From a candidate division FCPU426 bacterium (GTDB lineage Bacteria > Oederibacteriota > PGYV01 > Palsa-1178), in NCBI GenBank assembly GCA_003159495.1, contig PLPI01000141.1:5532-51127 (forward strand): a DNA stretch of 45,596 bases, written 5' to 3'. Each line of letters starts with the position of its first letter. The first letter of the stretch is position 1. This document shows positions 17,408 through 25,922 of the stretch, one piece after another. The notes under the pieces were generated by a model that was not told where the DNA came from, did not search any database, and saw only the letters and a list, made by a program, of their open reading frames with translations. Both the position numbers and the translations under genes were made by a program.

Positions 17408-18448
17408 TTACCAGAGGTATTTCAGCGGATCCTGAAATTTTCCATCCTTGAATATTGCGAAATGAAGATGCGGGCCCGTGGTCCTTCCGGAATTTCCGCT
17501 CTTTGCTATGAGCTTTCCCGCAAAAACATGCTGGCCAACATGCACCAGTATTTTTGAAAGATGGCCGTAAATGGTAACGTAACCGTCCTTGTGCTCTACC
17601 TTAATGCAGTAGCCTATGTTCCCGTCCCACCCGGCAAATGTTACCCTGCCGTCGGCGGATGCCCCAACCCACGAGCCCATCGCCGCCCTGATGTCAACAC
17701 CCTGGTGCAAAGCCACCTCTCCGGTGACAGGATGGACCCTCATGCCGAAAAGCGAGGTGTATTTGCCGGCAAGCGGGGAACGGAACATTGAACGTTTCGC
17801 GTATAATTTTTTCAGGTTTTCGCTTATGAATACCGGTTTTGCGTCCGGAATAAAGAGCAGGTCTCCCTGTTTTAACATCCCGAAAGGTATATTGTTTTCC
17901 TTTAATATTGTTTCCCTGTCAACATTATAAACATCCGCAAGCATCTGAAGGTTTTCTTTTGAGTCCCTTACCTCATGGACAACCCCCCTTTTTGACATAA
18001 TAATCAACTGCTGGTCATAAACTGCGGCCAGGCTGTCAAGCTGGGGATTGGCGCCGACTATTGTGTTGATATTTATATGGAATTTTTTTGCCGCTGTCCA
18101 GAGATTCTCGCCGTGCTGGACGTGATAGATAAAATAAGCCACATTCTTTCCCTTGAACTTCTCGCGCATATATATAAATGCCAGATCCATGTCGCGTTTC
18201 GATATTTCAGTAAATGAGTCCTTGTAAAGGTCCCCCAGATTCTGTTTTTTGTCCTTTAATATGTCATTAAAACCCTGGGGTTTGATCGACGAATAGGCGT
18301 TTGTTTCGCCCGTTGAAATAAAAATACTCGCAAAAATGATGGCCGCGGCAAAAGCGATGAACCCGGATAGCACCAGGATTCTCTTATATGAAACCGTTTT
18401 TACATCATCTTTTAAGCGCGCGACAGCCTTTGAAATTAATTCAGCCAC
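17408..18448 (-). CDS. LysM / M23 family envelope metallopeptidase
   Basis: A 346-residue peptidoglycan hydrolase or scaffold. An N-terminal membrane helix (about residues 23-45) anchors it. Two LysM-like repeats follow (about 106-152, HVQHGENLWTAAKKFHININTIVGANP; about 156-201, ending QGDLLFIP). A C-terminal LytM/M23 domain has the zinc ligands H248 and D252 (HQGVD) and H327-x-H329 (PHLHF), plus H296 in YGHL, so it is predicted to be active. It should cleave cross-links in the periplasm. The start is GTG at 18448, after GGAGG at short spacing. First gene of an operon with radical SAM gene 3, from a promoter at 18488-18516. Confidence 0.92.
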   Translation of the reverse strand: MAELISKAVARLKDDVKTVSYKRILVLSGFIAFAAAIIFASIFISTGETNAYSSIKPQGFNDILKDKKQNLGDLYKDSFTEISKRDMDLAFIYMREKFKGKNVAYFIYHVQHGENLWTAAKKFHININTIVGANPQLDSLAAVYDQQLIIMSKRGVVHEVRDSKENLQMLADVYNVDRETILKENNIPFGMLKQGDLLFIPDAKPVFISENLKKLYAKRSMFRSPLAGKYTSLFGMRVHPVTGEVALHQGVDIRAAMGSWVGASADGRVTFAGWDGNIGYCIKVEHKDGYVTIYGHLSKILVHVGQHVFAGKLIAKSGNSGRTTGPHLHFAIFKDGKFQDPLKYLW

Positions 18449-18487
18449 TTTTCCTCCGGTCTTTAATATAAATGTTTATATTTTATT

Positions 18488-18516
18488 AATATATAATAAA
18501 TTTGTCCTAAAATCAA
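18488..18516 (-). promoter_or_regulatory. promoter of the M23 - radical SAM 3 operon
   Basis: TTGATT (18511-18516), 17-bp spacer and TATATT (18488-18493) on the minus strand, about 40 bp before the GTG start. It fires divergently from the TCA operon promoter. Confidence 0.6.
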
Positions 18517-18529
18517 TAGGCAAAATGGT

Positions 18530-18566
18530 TTGGCGGTAAATTGGCGGTAAATCTCCGCCGGTAAAG
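18530..18566. promoter_or_regulatory. tandem TTGGCGGTAAA repeats between divergent promoters
   Basis: Two contiguous perfect 11-bp copies of TTGGCGGTAAA (18530-18540 and 18541-18551) are followed by a partial CGGTAAAG (18559-18566). The second copy also forms GGCGG...CCGCC. They lie just upstream of the -35 box of the TCA operon and behind the M23 promoter, the position expected of an activator site. Confidence 0.5.
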
Positions 18567-18576
18567 ATACATTTTA

Positions 18577-18605
18577 TTGACAATTATTGGCAGTTCCTAT
18601 ATAAT
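18577..18605 (+). promoter_or_regulatory. consensus sigma70-type promoter of the TCA operon
   Basis: TTGACA (18577-18582), exactly 17 bp, TATAAT (18600-18605): perfect at both hexamers. The predicted start is near 18612, leaving a leader of about 98 nt before the ATG at 18710. Confidence 0.85.
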
Positions 18606-18709
18606 CTCCTTCAATTGCACTTTTTTATGGCTATACCTGCGCGCGCTTTCATTATTATATATGGAACCGGGCTAAAAGCCATTTAACTTAACGCCACGGA
18701 GGTTGGATC

Positions 18710-20110
18710 ATGACGCTTAATTTTAACAAAAAGACAAATCTGTATGAGGAAGAATTTTATCACTATGAGCTCCAGGATGTGTCCGAGCCCCAGCTTTACA
18801 GGGACATGTTCCCCTATGACGACGTCCCCAGGGTCTTTTTTAACCAGCGCCTTGTTCCGATGAATGTTGTGGATAACGCCTTTATCACGGACACCACTTT
18901 CCGCGACGGCCAGCAGTCGCTGCCGCCGTTCAAGGTGGAGCATATAGTCAAACTCTACGACCTGATGCACAAACTCGACGGCGACACGGGGCTCATCCGG
19001 CAGACGGAATTCTTCCTTTATACCAAAAGGGACCGTGAAGCGGTTGAAAAATGCCTCTCGCGCGGATATAAATATCCCCATGTCACCGGATGGATAAGGG
19101 CCGTCGAGTCGGATTTCAAACTTGTAAAGGAAATGGGGCTCAAGGAAACAGGCATTTTAACCTCTGTTTCCGATTATCACATATTCCTTAAACTGAAATG
19201 GACACGCAAGCAGGCGCTGGAAAATTACCTGAAAGTTGTGCGCGCCTCACTTGACAACGGCATAATACCGCGCTGCCATTTTGAGGATATAACACGCGCC
19301 GATATTTACGGTTTTGTGATCCCGTTTGCAAGGGAGCTTATGAAACTTTCCAAAGAATACAACATGCCCGTCAAGATCAGGGCCTGCGACACCATGGGTT
19401 ACGGCATCGCTATAGCCGGCGCCTCCCTTCCGAGGAACACCCACGGCATAATTTACGGCCTGAACAAACACGCGGACGTCCCCTCCGAATGGCTCGAATG
19501 GCACGGCCACAACGACTTTTACCGCGGCCTTACCAACGCCTCGCACGCATGGCTCTACGGATGCTCCGCGGCCAACGGCGCCTGGCTCGGCATAGGCGAG
19601 CGCACGGGGAACACACCCATAGAGGCCCTTATAATGGAATACCTGGCGTTCCGCGGAAGGGCCGGCAAGGAAAATATAGACACCACAGTTATAACCGAAA
19701 TAGCGGATTATATGCGCGGTGAAATGGGCGTTGAGATTCCCGGTAACAGGCCATTCGTCGGGAAAAATTTCAACCTCACAAAAGCCGGCATACATGCCGA
19801 CGGCATCTCAAAGAGCGAGGAAATCTACAATATTTTTGACACCGACAAGATATTAAACAGGCCCCCAATGGTCGGCATCACGGACAAATCCGGCACAGCC
19901 GGGATTGCGTACTGGGTGAATAATTATTTCAAGATACCCGCCGGCGAAAAAGTCTCAAAGGATTCCGAAGGCGTCAAAAATATTAAATCCGCCGTCGACC
20001 GCGAATATGACGGCGAACGCACCATAGGCATTTCCGACGAGGAAATGACCGTTTTTACAAAGACATATCTTTCCGACATATACACAAAATACAGCAAAAA
20101 CGCGGGGTAA
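18710..20110 (+). CDS. probable Re-citrate synthase (LeuA/HMGL-like family)
   Basis: A 466-residue DRE-TIM barrel enzyme of the isopropylmalate/homocitrate synthase superfamily. Signature sites are DTTFRDGQQ (61-69, catalytic Arg-Asp) and HGHND (265-269, divalent-metal His ligands), with an acidic FEDITRAD loop. It lacks the C-terminal allosteric domain of LeuA. Immediate neighbours are isocitrate dehydrogenase, malate dehydrogenase and both fumarase subunits, with no leucine or lysine genes. This argues for citrate synthesis from oxaloacetate and acetyl-CoA with Re stereochemistry, as shown for LeuA-like enzymes of anaerobes such as Clostridium kluyveri. GGAGG lies 7 nt before the ATG, and the stop is 3 nt from the icd start. 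The alternative is a homocitrate or isopropylmalate synthase; context makes citrate more likely. Confidence 0.78.
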   Translation: MTLNFNKKTNLYEEEFYHYELQDVSEPQLYRDMFPYDDVPRVFFNQRLVPMNVVDNAFITDTTFRDGQQSLPPFKVEHIVKLYDLMHKLDGDTGLIRQTEFFLYTKRDREAVEKCLSRGYKYPHVTGWIRAVESDFKLVKEMGLKETGILTSVSDYHIFLKLKWTRKQALENYLKVVRASLDNGIIPRCHFEDITRADIYGFVIPFARELMKLSKEYNMPVKIRACDTMGYGIAIAGASLPRNTHGIIYGLNKHADVPSEWLEWHGHNDFYRGLTNASHAWLYGCSAANGAWLGIGERTGNTPIEALIMEYLAFRGRAGKENIDTTVITEIADYMRGEMGVEIPGNRPFVGKNFNLTKAGIHADGISKSEEIYNIFDTDKILNRPPMVGITDKSGTAGIAYWVNNYFKIPAGEKVSKDSEGVKNIKSAVDREYDGERTIGISDEEMTVFTKTYLSDIYTKYSKNAG

Positions 20111-20113
20111 AAA

Positions 20114-21322
20114 ATGGCCGAAAAAATAACCTTAAACGAGAAAAACGAACTTAATGTACCCGACAATCCATATATAGCCTATATTGAGGGCGACGGAACC
20201 GGCCCGGATATATGGCGAGCAACAAGCCTGGTTGTTGACAGCGCTGTTGCCGCGGCATATAACGGTTCCAGAAAGATCGAATGGAAGGAAATATTTGCCG
20301 GTGAAAAAGCCAATTCAAAATTCGGGACATACCTTCCCGAAGAGACCATTGAGGCAATCAAGGATTATGTCGTCTCGATAAAAGGGCCTCTCACTACACC
20401 TGTCGGAGGCGGCATCAGGTCGCTGAACGTCACGCTCCGCCAGAGGCTCGACCTGTACGCGTGCGTGAGGCCCGTCAGGTATTTTACAAACGTCCCCTCG
20501 CCTGTCAAAAACCCGGAGAAGCTCAACATTATCATATTCAGGGAAAATACCGAGGACGTTTACGCCGGAATTGAATGGGAAGCCGGGTCGGTTGAGGCAA
20601 AAAAAATTATTTCTTTTATAAACGACACATTCAACAAATCCATTGTATCGGAATCCGGCATAGGCATCAAACCCATGAGCGAATTCGGCTCGCGCAGACT
20701 CATGAGGATGGCCCTCCAGCACGCCGTAAAGAACAAAAACAGGTCGGTGACCATCGTGCACAAGGGCAATATAATGAAATATACCGAGGGGGCCTTCGCG
20801 AAATGGTGCTATAAGGAAGCCGCGGAAAATTTCCGCGATGCAACCGTAAAGGAATCGGACCTAAAACCCGGTGAAGATGCCGGTTCCAGGATACTCATCA
20901 AGGACCGAATAGCGGACGCAATGTTCCAGCAGATACTTTTAAGGCCGGACGAATATGATGTCGTCGTCACTCCGAATCTAAACGGCGATTATCTTTCCGA
21001 CGCGGCCGCCGCTCAGGTCGGCGGGCTCGGCATGGCTCCGGGCGCCAATATCGGAAAATACGCGATGTTCGAGGCCACGCACGGCACCGCCCCAAAATAC
21101 GCCAACCTGGACAAAATAAATCCGGGTTCGCTGATTCTTTCAGCCGTAATGATGCTTGAATATATGGGATGGGACGAGGCCGCGGAACTTATCATCAAAG
21201 GGCTGGAAAAAACATTTTCCCAGAAATTTGTGACATATGACATGGCGCGCCAGATGGAAGGCGCTGTCGAGGTTAAATGCTCCGAATTTGCCGCAAAAAT
21301 CGCGGAGAACATGAAGCAATAA
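20114..21322 (+). CDS. icd: isocitrate dehydrogenase (NADP-type)
   Basis: A 402-residue member of the E. coli-type isocitrate dehydrogenase subfamily that oxidatively decarboxylates isocitrate to 2-oxoglutarate. The substrate loop [13 protein letters not shown] (with the regulatory/substrate Ser and Asn) and the following Arg residues are intact. NADP recognition residues are visible: Lys-Tyr in GTAPKYA, and Tyr and Arg in VTYDMARQM, matching the NADP pattern of E. coli Icd rather than the Asp/Ile pattern of NAD enzymes. The gene follows the citrate synthase candidate by 3 nt, so it is surely cotranscribed. Coenzyme choice is inferred from residues. Confidence 0.95.
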   Translation: MAEKITLNEKNELNVPDNPYIAYIEGDGTGPDIWRATSLVVDSAVAAAYNGSRKIEWKEIFAGEKANSKFGTYLPEETIEAIKDYVVSIKGPLTTPVGGGIRSLNVTLRQRLDLYACVRPVRYFTNVPSPVKNPEKLNIIIFRENTEDVYAGIEWEAGSVEAKKIISFINDTFNKSIVSESGIGIKPMSEFGSRRLMRMALQHAVKNKNRSVTIVHKGNIMKYTEGAFAKWCYKEAAENFRDATVKESDLKPGEDAGSRILIKDRIADAMFQQILLRPDEYDVVVTPNLNGDYLSDAAAAQVGGLGMAPGANIGKYAMFEATHGTAPKYANLDKINPGSLILSAVMMLEYMGWDEAAELIIKGLEKTFSQKFVTYDMARQMEGAVEVKCSEFAAKIAENMKQ

Positions 21323-21344
21323 AATTGTCCAAAAAAGGAGTTTT

Positions 21345-22277
21345 ATGAAAAACAAAATCGGCATTATCGGCGCGGGTAACGTAGGCGCGACCGTGGCGCA
21401 CCTGGCGCTTATAAAGGACATGGGGGATATTTATCTTCTTGATATAGCCGCGGAAATGGCAAAGGGAAAGGCCATAGACCTGAACCAGTCAAAATTTCTT
21501 TTCAGTTCTGATGCCAGGGTGGAAGGCGGCGATGATTATTCAAAAATACTCGACTGCGACGTCATAGTCGTGACAGCCGGCCTGGCCAGAAAACCGGGAA
21601 TGACAAGGGACGACCTTCTTTTCAAAAATTTTGATATCATAAAGGGCATTTCGCTGAAGCTGAAGGAATCAAAGAAAAACCCCATAGTAATCGCGGTATC
21701 GAACCCGCTGGACGTAATGGCATATACTATCTTTAAAGTGACCGGGTTTCCGCGCAACCGGGTTATAGGCATGGCGGGCGTGCTCGACACATACAGATTT
21801 TACCACTTTATTCAGAACAGGCTCGAGGTTCCCTACAGGTATATGGAGTCCATGATACTCGGCTCACACGGCGACACAATGGTCCCGCTTATATCGCAGA
21901 CAAAGGTTGCTGGTAAACCTCTTAATGCCAGAATTACCGACGCCGAGGCGATGGAACTCGCTGAAATGGCAAGGAACGGCGGCGCCGAAATAGTCTCCCT
22001 TTTAAAGACCGGCAGCGCCTATTACGCCCCGGCCGCTTCTGTTGTCAGGATGATGGAGTCGATTCTTTCCAACAGGAAAGGCATACTTCCGTGCTCGGTT
22101 TACGCCGACGGAGAGTACGGCTACAAGGATATTTTTATAGGCCTGCCCGTGACCCTTGGCCCGTCGGGCGTGGACAAAATATCAACAATAAAAATTACCG
22201 AGGACGAAAAGAACTCGCTTGACGCATCGGCAAAATCAATAATGGAACAGATCGCGAAAATAAAAGATAAAATCTGA
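21345..22277 (+). CDS. mdh: malate dehydrogenase (LDH-like)
   Basis: A 310-residue NAD-dependent dehydrogenase. The Rossmann motif GIIGAGNVGATVA is at residues 6-18. The active-site loop GLARKPGMTRDDLL carries the two Arg residues that select malate/oxaloacetate (a Gln would mark lactate). SNPLDVM and GSHGDTMVP (catalytic His) are intact. It supplies oxaloacetate to the citrate synthase encoded two genes upstream. AAGGAG precedes the ATG at 4 nt. It lies 22 bp after icd and about 50 bp before the fumarase genes. Confidence 0.95.
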   Translation: MKNKIGIIGAGNVGATVAHLALIKDMGDIYLLDIAAEMAKGKAIDLNQSKFLFSSDARVEGGDDYSKILDCDVIVVTAGLARKPGMTRDDLLFKNFDIIKGISLKLKESKKNPIVIAVSNPLDVMAYTIFKVTGFPRNRVIGMAGVLDTYRFYHFIQNRLEVPYRYMESMILGSHGDTMVPLISQTKVAGKPLNARITDAEAMELAEMARNGGAEIVSLLKTGSAYYAPAASVVRMMESILSNRKGILPCSVYADGEYGYKDIFIGLPVTLGPSGVDKISTIKITEDEKNSLDASAKSIMEQIAKIKDKI

Positions 22278-22327
22278 GACGGTTTTTTATCCGGGAACAT
22301 TTTTCGGATATCAGCCATGTGAATATA

Positions 22328-23167
22328 ATGCGCATTATACCGCCCGAGCTTATTACCCAAAAAGTCGCCGAGCTTGTTTCGGACTGTAATTATTTTCTTC
22401 CTCATGATGTTGTAAACGCCCTGAAGGAAGCGGCCGAAAACGAAGATGACAAAAAGGCCAAAACAATACTTTATAAGATAATCGAGAACCATAAAACGGC
22501 GAAAAAAGGGGTTTATCCCCTCTGCCAGGATACCGGCATCGCCGTGGTGTACCTTGAATCCGGAAACGAGGTGTCGGTTTCCGGCGACATTTACAGGGCC
22601 ATAAACAAAGGGGTTGAGGAAGGGTACTCTAAATCCTTTTTAAGAAAATCTGTGGCCAATCCCCTTACGCGTTCCAACACCGGCACCAACACGCCCGCAA
22701 TCATCCACACCTCGCTTATCAAAGGGCCCAATATCAGGATTTCAATCATGACAAAAGGGGCCGGCTCCGAAAACAAGGGCGCGATGAAAATGTTGTCTCC
22801 CGCAGACGGGGCGCAGGCAATAATGGATTTTGTCCTGGAAACGGTAAAAAAAGCGGGCGCCTCCGCATGCCCTCCTTATATAGTGGGCGTCGGCATAGGC
22901 GGCAATATGGAAACCTGCGCGCTTCTTGCGAAAAAATCGCTTTTAAGGAGCGTAAACGATTTTAACGGCGGCGACAAAGAGGCCTTAAAGCTTGAAAAGG
23001 ATCTCTTAAGGGAGATTAACATGCTCGGCATCGGTCCGCTTGGTTTCGGCGGCCGGACAACCGCGCTGGCCGTAAAAGTCGAGACATTTCCCTGCCATAT
23101 CGCCAGCCTTCCCGTGGCGGTATGTATCCAGTGCCACAGCGCCAGGCATAAGACCATAACCATCTGA
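22328..23167 (+). CDS. class I fumarate hydratase, alpha subunit
   Basis: A 279-residue N-terminal half of a two-subunit [4Fe-4S] class I fumarase (TtdA/FumA N-like). The three cluster cysteines are at about 66 (PLCQDTG), 181 (ACPP) and 197 (GGNMETC). SNTGTNTPA and the GAGSENKGAMKML substrate loop are intact. It hydrates fumarate to malate with the beta subunit encoded 19 bp downstream. The ATG at 22328 fits the family N-terminus; a GTG at 22319 is possible, and neither has a strong Shine-Dalgarno. An oxygen-labile enzyme of this class fits an anaerobic host. Confidence 0.93.
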   Translation: MRIIPPELITQKVAELVSDCNYFLPHDVVNALKEAAENEDDKKAKTILYKIIENHKTAKKGVYPLCQDTGIAVVYLESGNEVSVSGDIYRAINKGVEEGYSKSFLRKSVANPLTRSNTGTNTPAIIHTSLIKGPNIRISIMTKGAGSENKGAMKMLSPADGAQAIMDFVLETVKKAGASACPPYIVGVGIGGNMETCALLAKKSLLRSVNDFNGGDKEALKLEKDLLREINMLGIGPLGFGGRTTALAVKVETFPCHIASLPVAVCIQCHSARHKTITI

Positions 23168-23186
23168 ACCAAAAAGGAGCAAAACA

Positions 23187-23723
23187 TTGAAACGCATTAC
23201 AGTACCGCTTGACAGCGAAACCATAGAGGACCTGGAAACCGGCGACGAGGTGATGATTTCCGGGGTAATATACACAATGCGCGACGCGGCCCACGCGAAA
23301 ATAACCGAAATGATAAAAAAACGGGCCAGGCTTCCCTTTGACCTTGCCAACCAGGTGATATATTACTGCGGCCCGACGCCGGCAAAACCGGGTAACATTA
23401 TAGGCTCATGCGGCCCCACCACATCCTCGCGCATGGATTCTTTTACTCCCCTGCTTCTTGAGCACGGCCTTAAGGGCATGATAGGAAAAGGCGAACGTTC
23501 CGCCGAGGTAAAAGACGCGATTCATAAATTCGGAGCGGTTTATTTTTCCGCGCTTGGCGGGCTTGGCGCTGATTACGCGCGCGATGTAAAAAAATCCGAG
23601 GTAATAGCCTTTCCCGAACTCGGGCCGGAGGCCATCTACAGGCTTGAAATCGAGGACTTTTTCGCCGTGGTCATTGACGACGCAAAAGGCAACGACCTTT
23701 ATATGCAGTTGTCTGTAAATTAA
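23187..23723 (+). CDS. class I fumarate hydratase, beta subunit
   Basis: A 178-residue C-terminal half of class I fumarase. Family motifs present include LETGDEVMISGVIYTMRDAAH, YYCGPTPAKPG, GSCGPTTSSRMD and the KGERS loop. The start is TTG (23187), supported by AAGGAG about 7 nt upstream. Last gene of the TCA operon, closed by the hairpin at 23722-23760. Confidence 0.93.
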   Translation: MKRITVPLDSETIEDLETGDEVMISGVIYTMRDAAHAKITEMIKKRARLPFDLANQVIYYCGPTPAKPGNIIGSCGPTTSSRMDSFTPLLLEHGLKGMIGKGERSAEVKDAIHKFGAVYFSALGGLGADYARDVKKSEVIAFPELGPEAIYRLEIEDFFAVVIDDAKGNDLYMQLSVN

Positions 23724-23760
23724 AAATGACGGCCGTGTTTATAACACGGCCGTCATTTTT
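23722..23760. terminator. strong bidirectional terminator
   Basis: Perfect stem of at least 14 bp (ATGACGGCCGTGTT / AACACGGCCGTCAT) with a TAT loop, flanked by A and T runs. It serves both the TCA operon on the plus strand and the OMP gene arriving on the minus strand. Confidence 0.92.
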
Positions 23761-23765
23761 TTTAT

Positions 23766-25103
23766 TTAAAAAGTTGCGGTCCCTTCGAGGTACATAAGGT
23801 CATTATCGCTGAATTCGCCGTAATAGCTGTTCTTTTTTCCGTCTATTATCCACACACCCGCCGTTATGGAATACGGCGCGCTGATTTTAAACGCGGCCTC
23901 TGCGCCCGCGGCAAAAGCATTGTCGTTTATGTTGTAAAGACAGCGCAGTTTGGGCGTTATCTTATCGTCGAAAAACGGGTAGTCTATGGTGGCCAGTATT
24001 GTATGCTCGGCCTCGTCCTGCTGAATATCCCCGGTATGATCCGCCATTATTTCACCGTTATATTCGGCGTTCATGTAAAGCTTCTCAACAAACAAGTTGG
24101 CGACATCAAAACCGGCTGTTACGTCCACCAGGTGTTTTTCAACGAATCCGTTCCCGCCTGTGACAAGGGAATATAAGAACGGGTTATCCGCCGGATTCGG
24201 GCTGTTCGTATCTTTCAAAGCAAAAGTTTTGCCCTTTATAAAATACCCGGCTTCTCCCCTGACCGATATTCCGGAAAAAAGGGCGCGCTGGAAATCCAGC
24301 CCGATCATCTGTATCTCCGGATAATACACCGTTGAGGCCACAGGCAGCAGGGGATTTGAAGTCAACTGTGACATAAAGGCCGGCTCATAGTCATAACCGT
24401 CATACCATATGGCATGGACGTCCGCGCCGAATAATTCGGCTCCGGCCCTTAACGCGTAATGAGGCTTCGCAAGATTGTTCATGTCCGGCTGTATTGAATT
24501 GGTAACATTAAGCTGTGCCGTTTCCGCGGAATCAATATTGAATATCCTTGAGTTTTCGACTTCATCCGGCTCAAATTCCTCTATTGTGACTCCCTCAAGG
24601 AATATATCCTGCGTAAAATAGACCGTTGCGTCAGCCGACCACACCCCGAGTTTTCTCTCTTCTATGGGTTTAAAAAGCAGAAAAGTATAATCCTGCGGGT
24701 TGAGTATATCCACGGGTTTTAATTCATCCGCGTTGCCCCACGTGTAAATGATCCTGCCCGCCCTGAAATTTATGCTGTCGATGCCTCCGCCAAAATTTAT
24801 ATCCTGGCTTATATAGCCTTCCCTTAAATAGACCGTTGCGTTTTCATCGGCGCTGTAAAACTTGCTCGTTGGATCGTTTAGTTTCAGCGTGTCCTCCTCC
24901 GCCCTTAAGTCCGCTTTTATCCGCGTATCTTCCATGGCCGCGGAATAGTTAAGGTCGAATCTTTCATCCCGCCTGTATGCGGCGTCGTTTTTTATATCCG
25001 CGGCGTAAAAAAAATCCATAGTACCGCTGAAGCTGCCGCCGTCAGCAAACGCCGCCGGGGCAATAACCGCCATTGCCATAATTAACAATGATAGTTTTTT
25101 CAT
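23766..25103 (-). CDS. outer-membrane beta-barrel protein (DUF1302-like) of the export cluster
   Basis: A 445-residue protein with a signal peptide (cleavage likely after AFA, about residue 20), alternating amphipathic strands throughout and a terminal Phe, the hallmark of outer-membrane barrels. A central motif, YTWGNADELKPVDILNPQDYT, resembles the WG-x-D-E-x-x-P-x-D-x-x-NP-x-D pattern of DUF1302-type proteins encoded beside MMPL exporters. It is the last gene of a cluster with a LolA-like protein and an MMPL exporter, 24 bp from the LolA-like gene. It could be the outer-membrane exit of that system; this is inference. Confidence 0.78.
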   Translation of the reverse strand: MKKLSLLIMAMAVIAPAAFADGGSFSGTMDFFYAADIKNDAAYRRDERFDLNYSAAMEDTRIKADLRAEEDTLKLNDPTSKFYSADENATVYLREGYISQDINFGGGIDSINFRAGRIIYTWGNADELKPVDILNPQDYTFLLFKPIEERKLGVWSADATVYFTQDIFLEGVTIEEFEPDEVENSRIFNIDSAETAQLNVTNSIQPDMNNLAKPHYALRAGAELFGADVHAIWYDGYDYEPAFMSQLTSNPLLPVASTVYYPEIQMIGLDFQRALFSGISVRGEAGYFIKGKTFALKDTNSPNPADNPFLYSLVTGGNGFVEKHLVDVTAGFDVANLFVEKLYMNAEYNGEIMADHTGDIQQDEAEHTILATIDYPFFDDKITPKLRCLYNINDNAFAAGAEAAFKISAPYSITAGVWIIDGKKNSYYGEFSDNDLMYLEGTATF

Positions 25104-25127
25104 ATGTTTCCTCCTGTGTTGCCGCGA

Positions 25128-25922
25128 TTATTCCTCGGGCCACTTCATATCCATTTTGTTTTTGTTAAAATTACCCTTATTAACCTGTTTTTCAGCCGCT
25201 TGTGTTACGGTTATTACAGAAGAATGTTTCTTGTCCACATCAACGACGGTTATACCGTACGGCACATATATGGAATCGGAAACTTTTTTAATGTTATCCA
25301 TTTTGATTGTTTTTACAAGCCTTCCTGTTTTGTCGAACGCCTTCACCATAACGGGTATAAACGATGTTTTGTCCACGAGCATCTGGTACTTTGAATATTT
25401 TGAAGACTTGTTCTTGGGCGCCTTTTCGAGAAAATAACAGTCCATATCGCCGATTTTTTTATCCGCAAGCCTCGTGTATGTGTAATCCGCGGTATTGCTT
25501 CCGCCCAGATCCTCATTTGAGAAATCAGTGTCCACAAAATTGTTTTCCCTGTCTGACGCCTCTATCTGCCTTGGTGAACCGACTGAAGCAAGATAAATAT
25601 ATGTTATTTTATCCCCGCCGTCCTTATCCAGTGTAAGAAACGTTGTGCCCCTGTAGCTTGAATCCGTGAACCTGAACGCGGCTTTTTTCAGCCCGTTTTC
25701 AGAGACGCTCTCCATGATACAGCCTCTTTTTTCAGCATCCTGCGAGGCAATGTTTTTTAATTCAAGGACCGCCTTTGTAACAAGCCCCTTTGAAGATACA
25801 TTTGACGCCTCGATTTTGTCGGCAATCTGCAGCCCGGTAAGGCCGTCATCCGCCGCGGACAGACGGACGGCGGGCAGAACAAAAAGAACTGATAAAGCAA
25901 ACGCGAAAATTTTCTTTTTCAT
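25128..25922 (-). CDS. LolA-like outer membrane lipoprotein-sorting protein
   Basis: A 264-residue periplasmic protein with a signal peptide cleaved near LSA (about 23). The N-terminal region (GLTGLQIADKIEASN) and internal strand pattern match the outer-membrane lipoprotein-sorting protein family (LolA-like fold), which typically pairs with MMPL/RND exporters and binds hydrophobic or acylated cargo. The start overlaps the MMPL stop by 4 bp (ATGA), so the two are translationally coupled. A role as periplasmic carrier between exporter and outer-membrane protein is inferred. Confidence 0.85.
   Translation of the reverse strand: MKKKIFAFALSVLFVLPAVRLSAADDGLTGLQIADKIEASNVSSKGLVTKAVLELKNIASQDAEKRGCIMESVSENGLKKAAFRFTDSSYRGTTFLTLDKDGGDKITYIYLASVGSPRQIEASDRENNFVDTDFSNEDLGGSNTADYTYTRLADKKIGDMDCYFLEKAPKNKSSKYSKYQMLVDKTSFIPVMVKAFDKTGRLVKTIKMDNIKKVSDSIYVPYGITVVDVDKKHSSVITVTQAAEKQVNKGNFNKNKMDMKWPEE

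Noticed and set aside
18710-20110. 2-isopropylmalate synthase for leucine synthesis
   Set aside because: No allosteric domain and no leuBCD neighbours; all co-transcribed genes are TCA cycle enzymes. Kept as an alternative within the entry.
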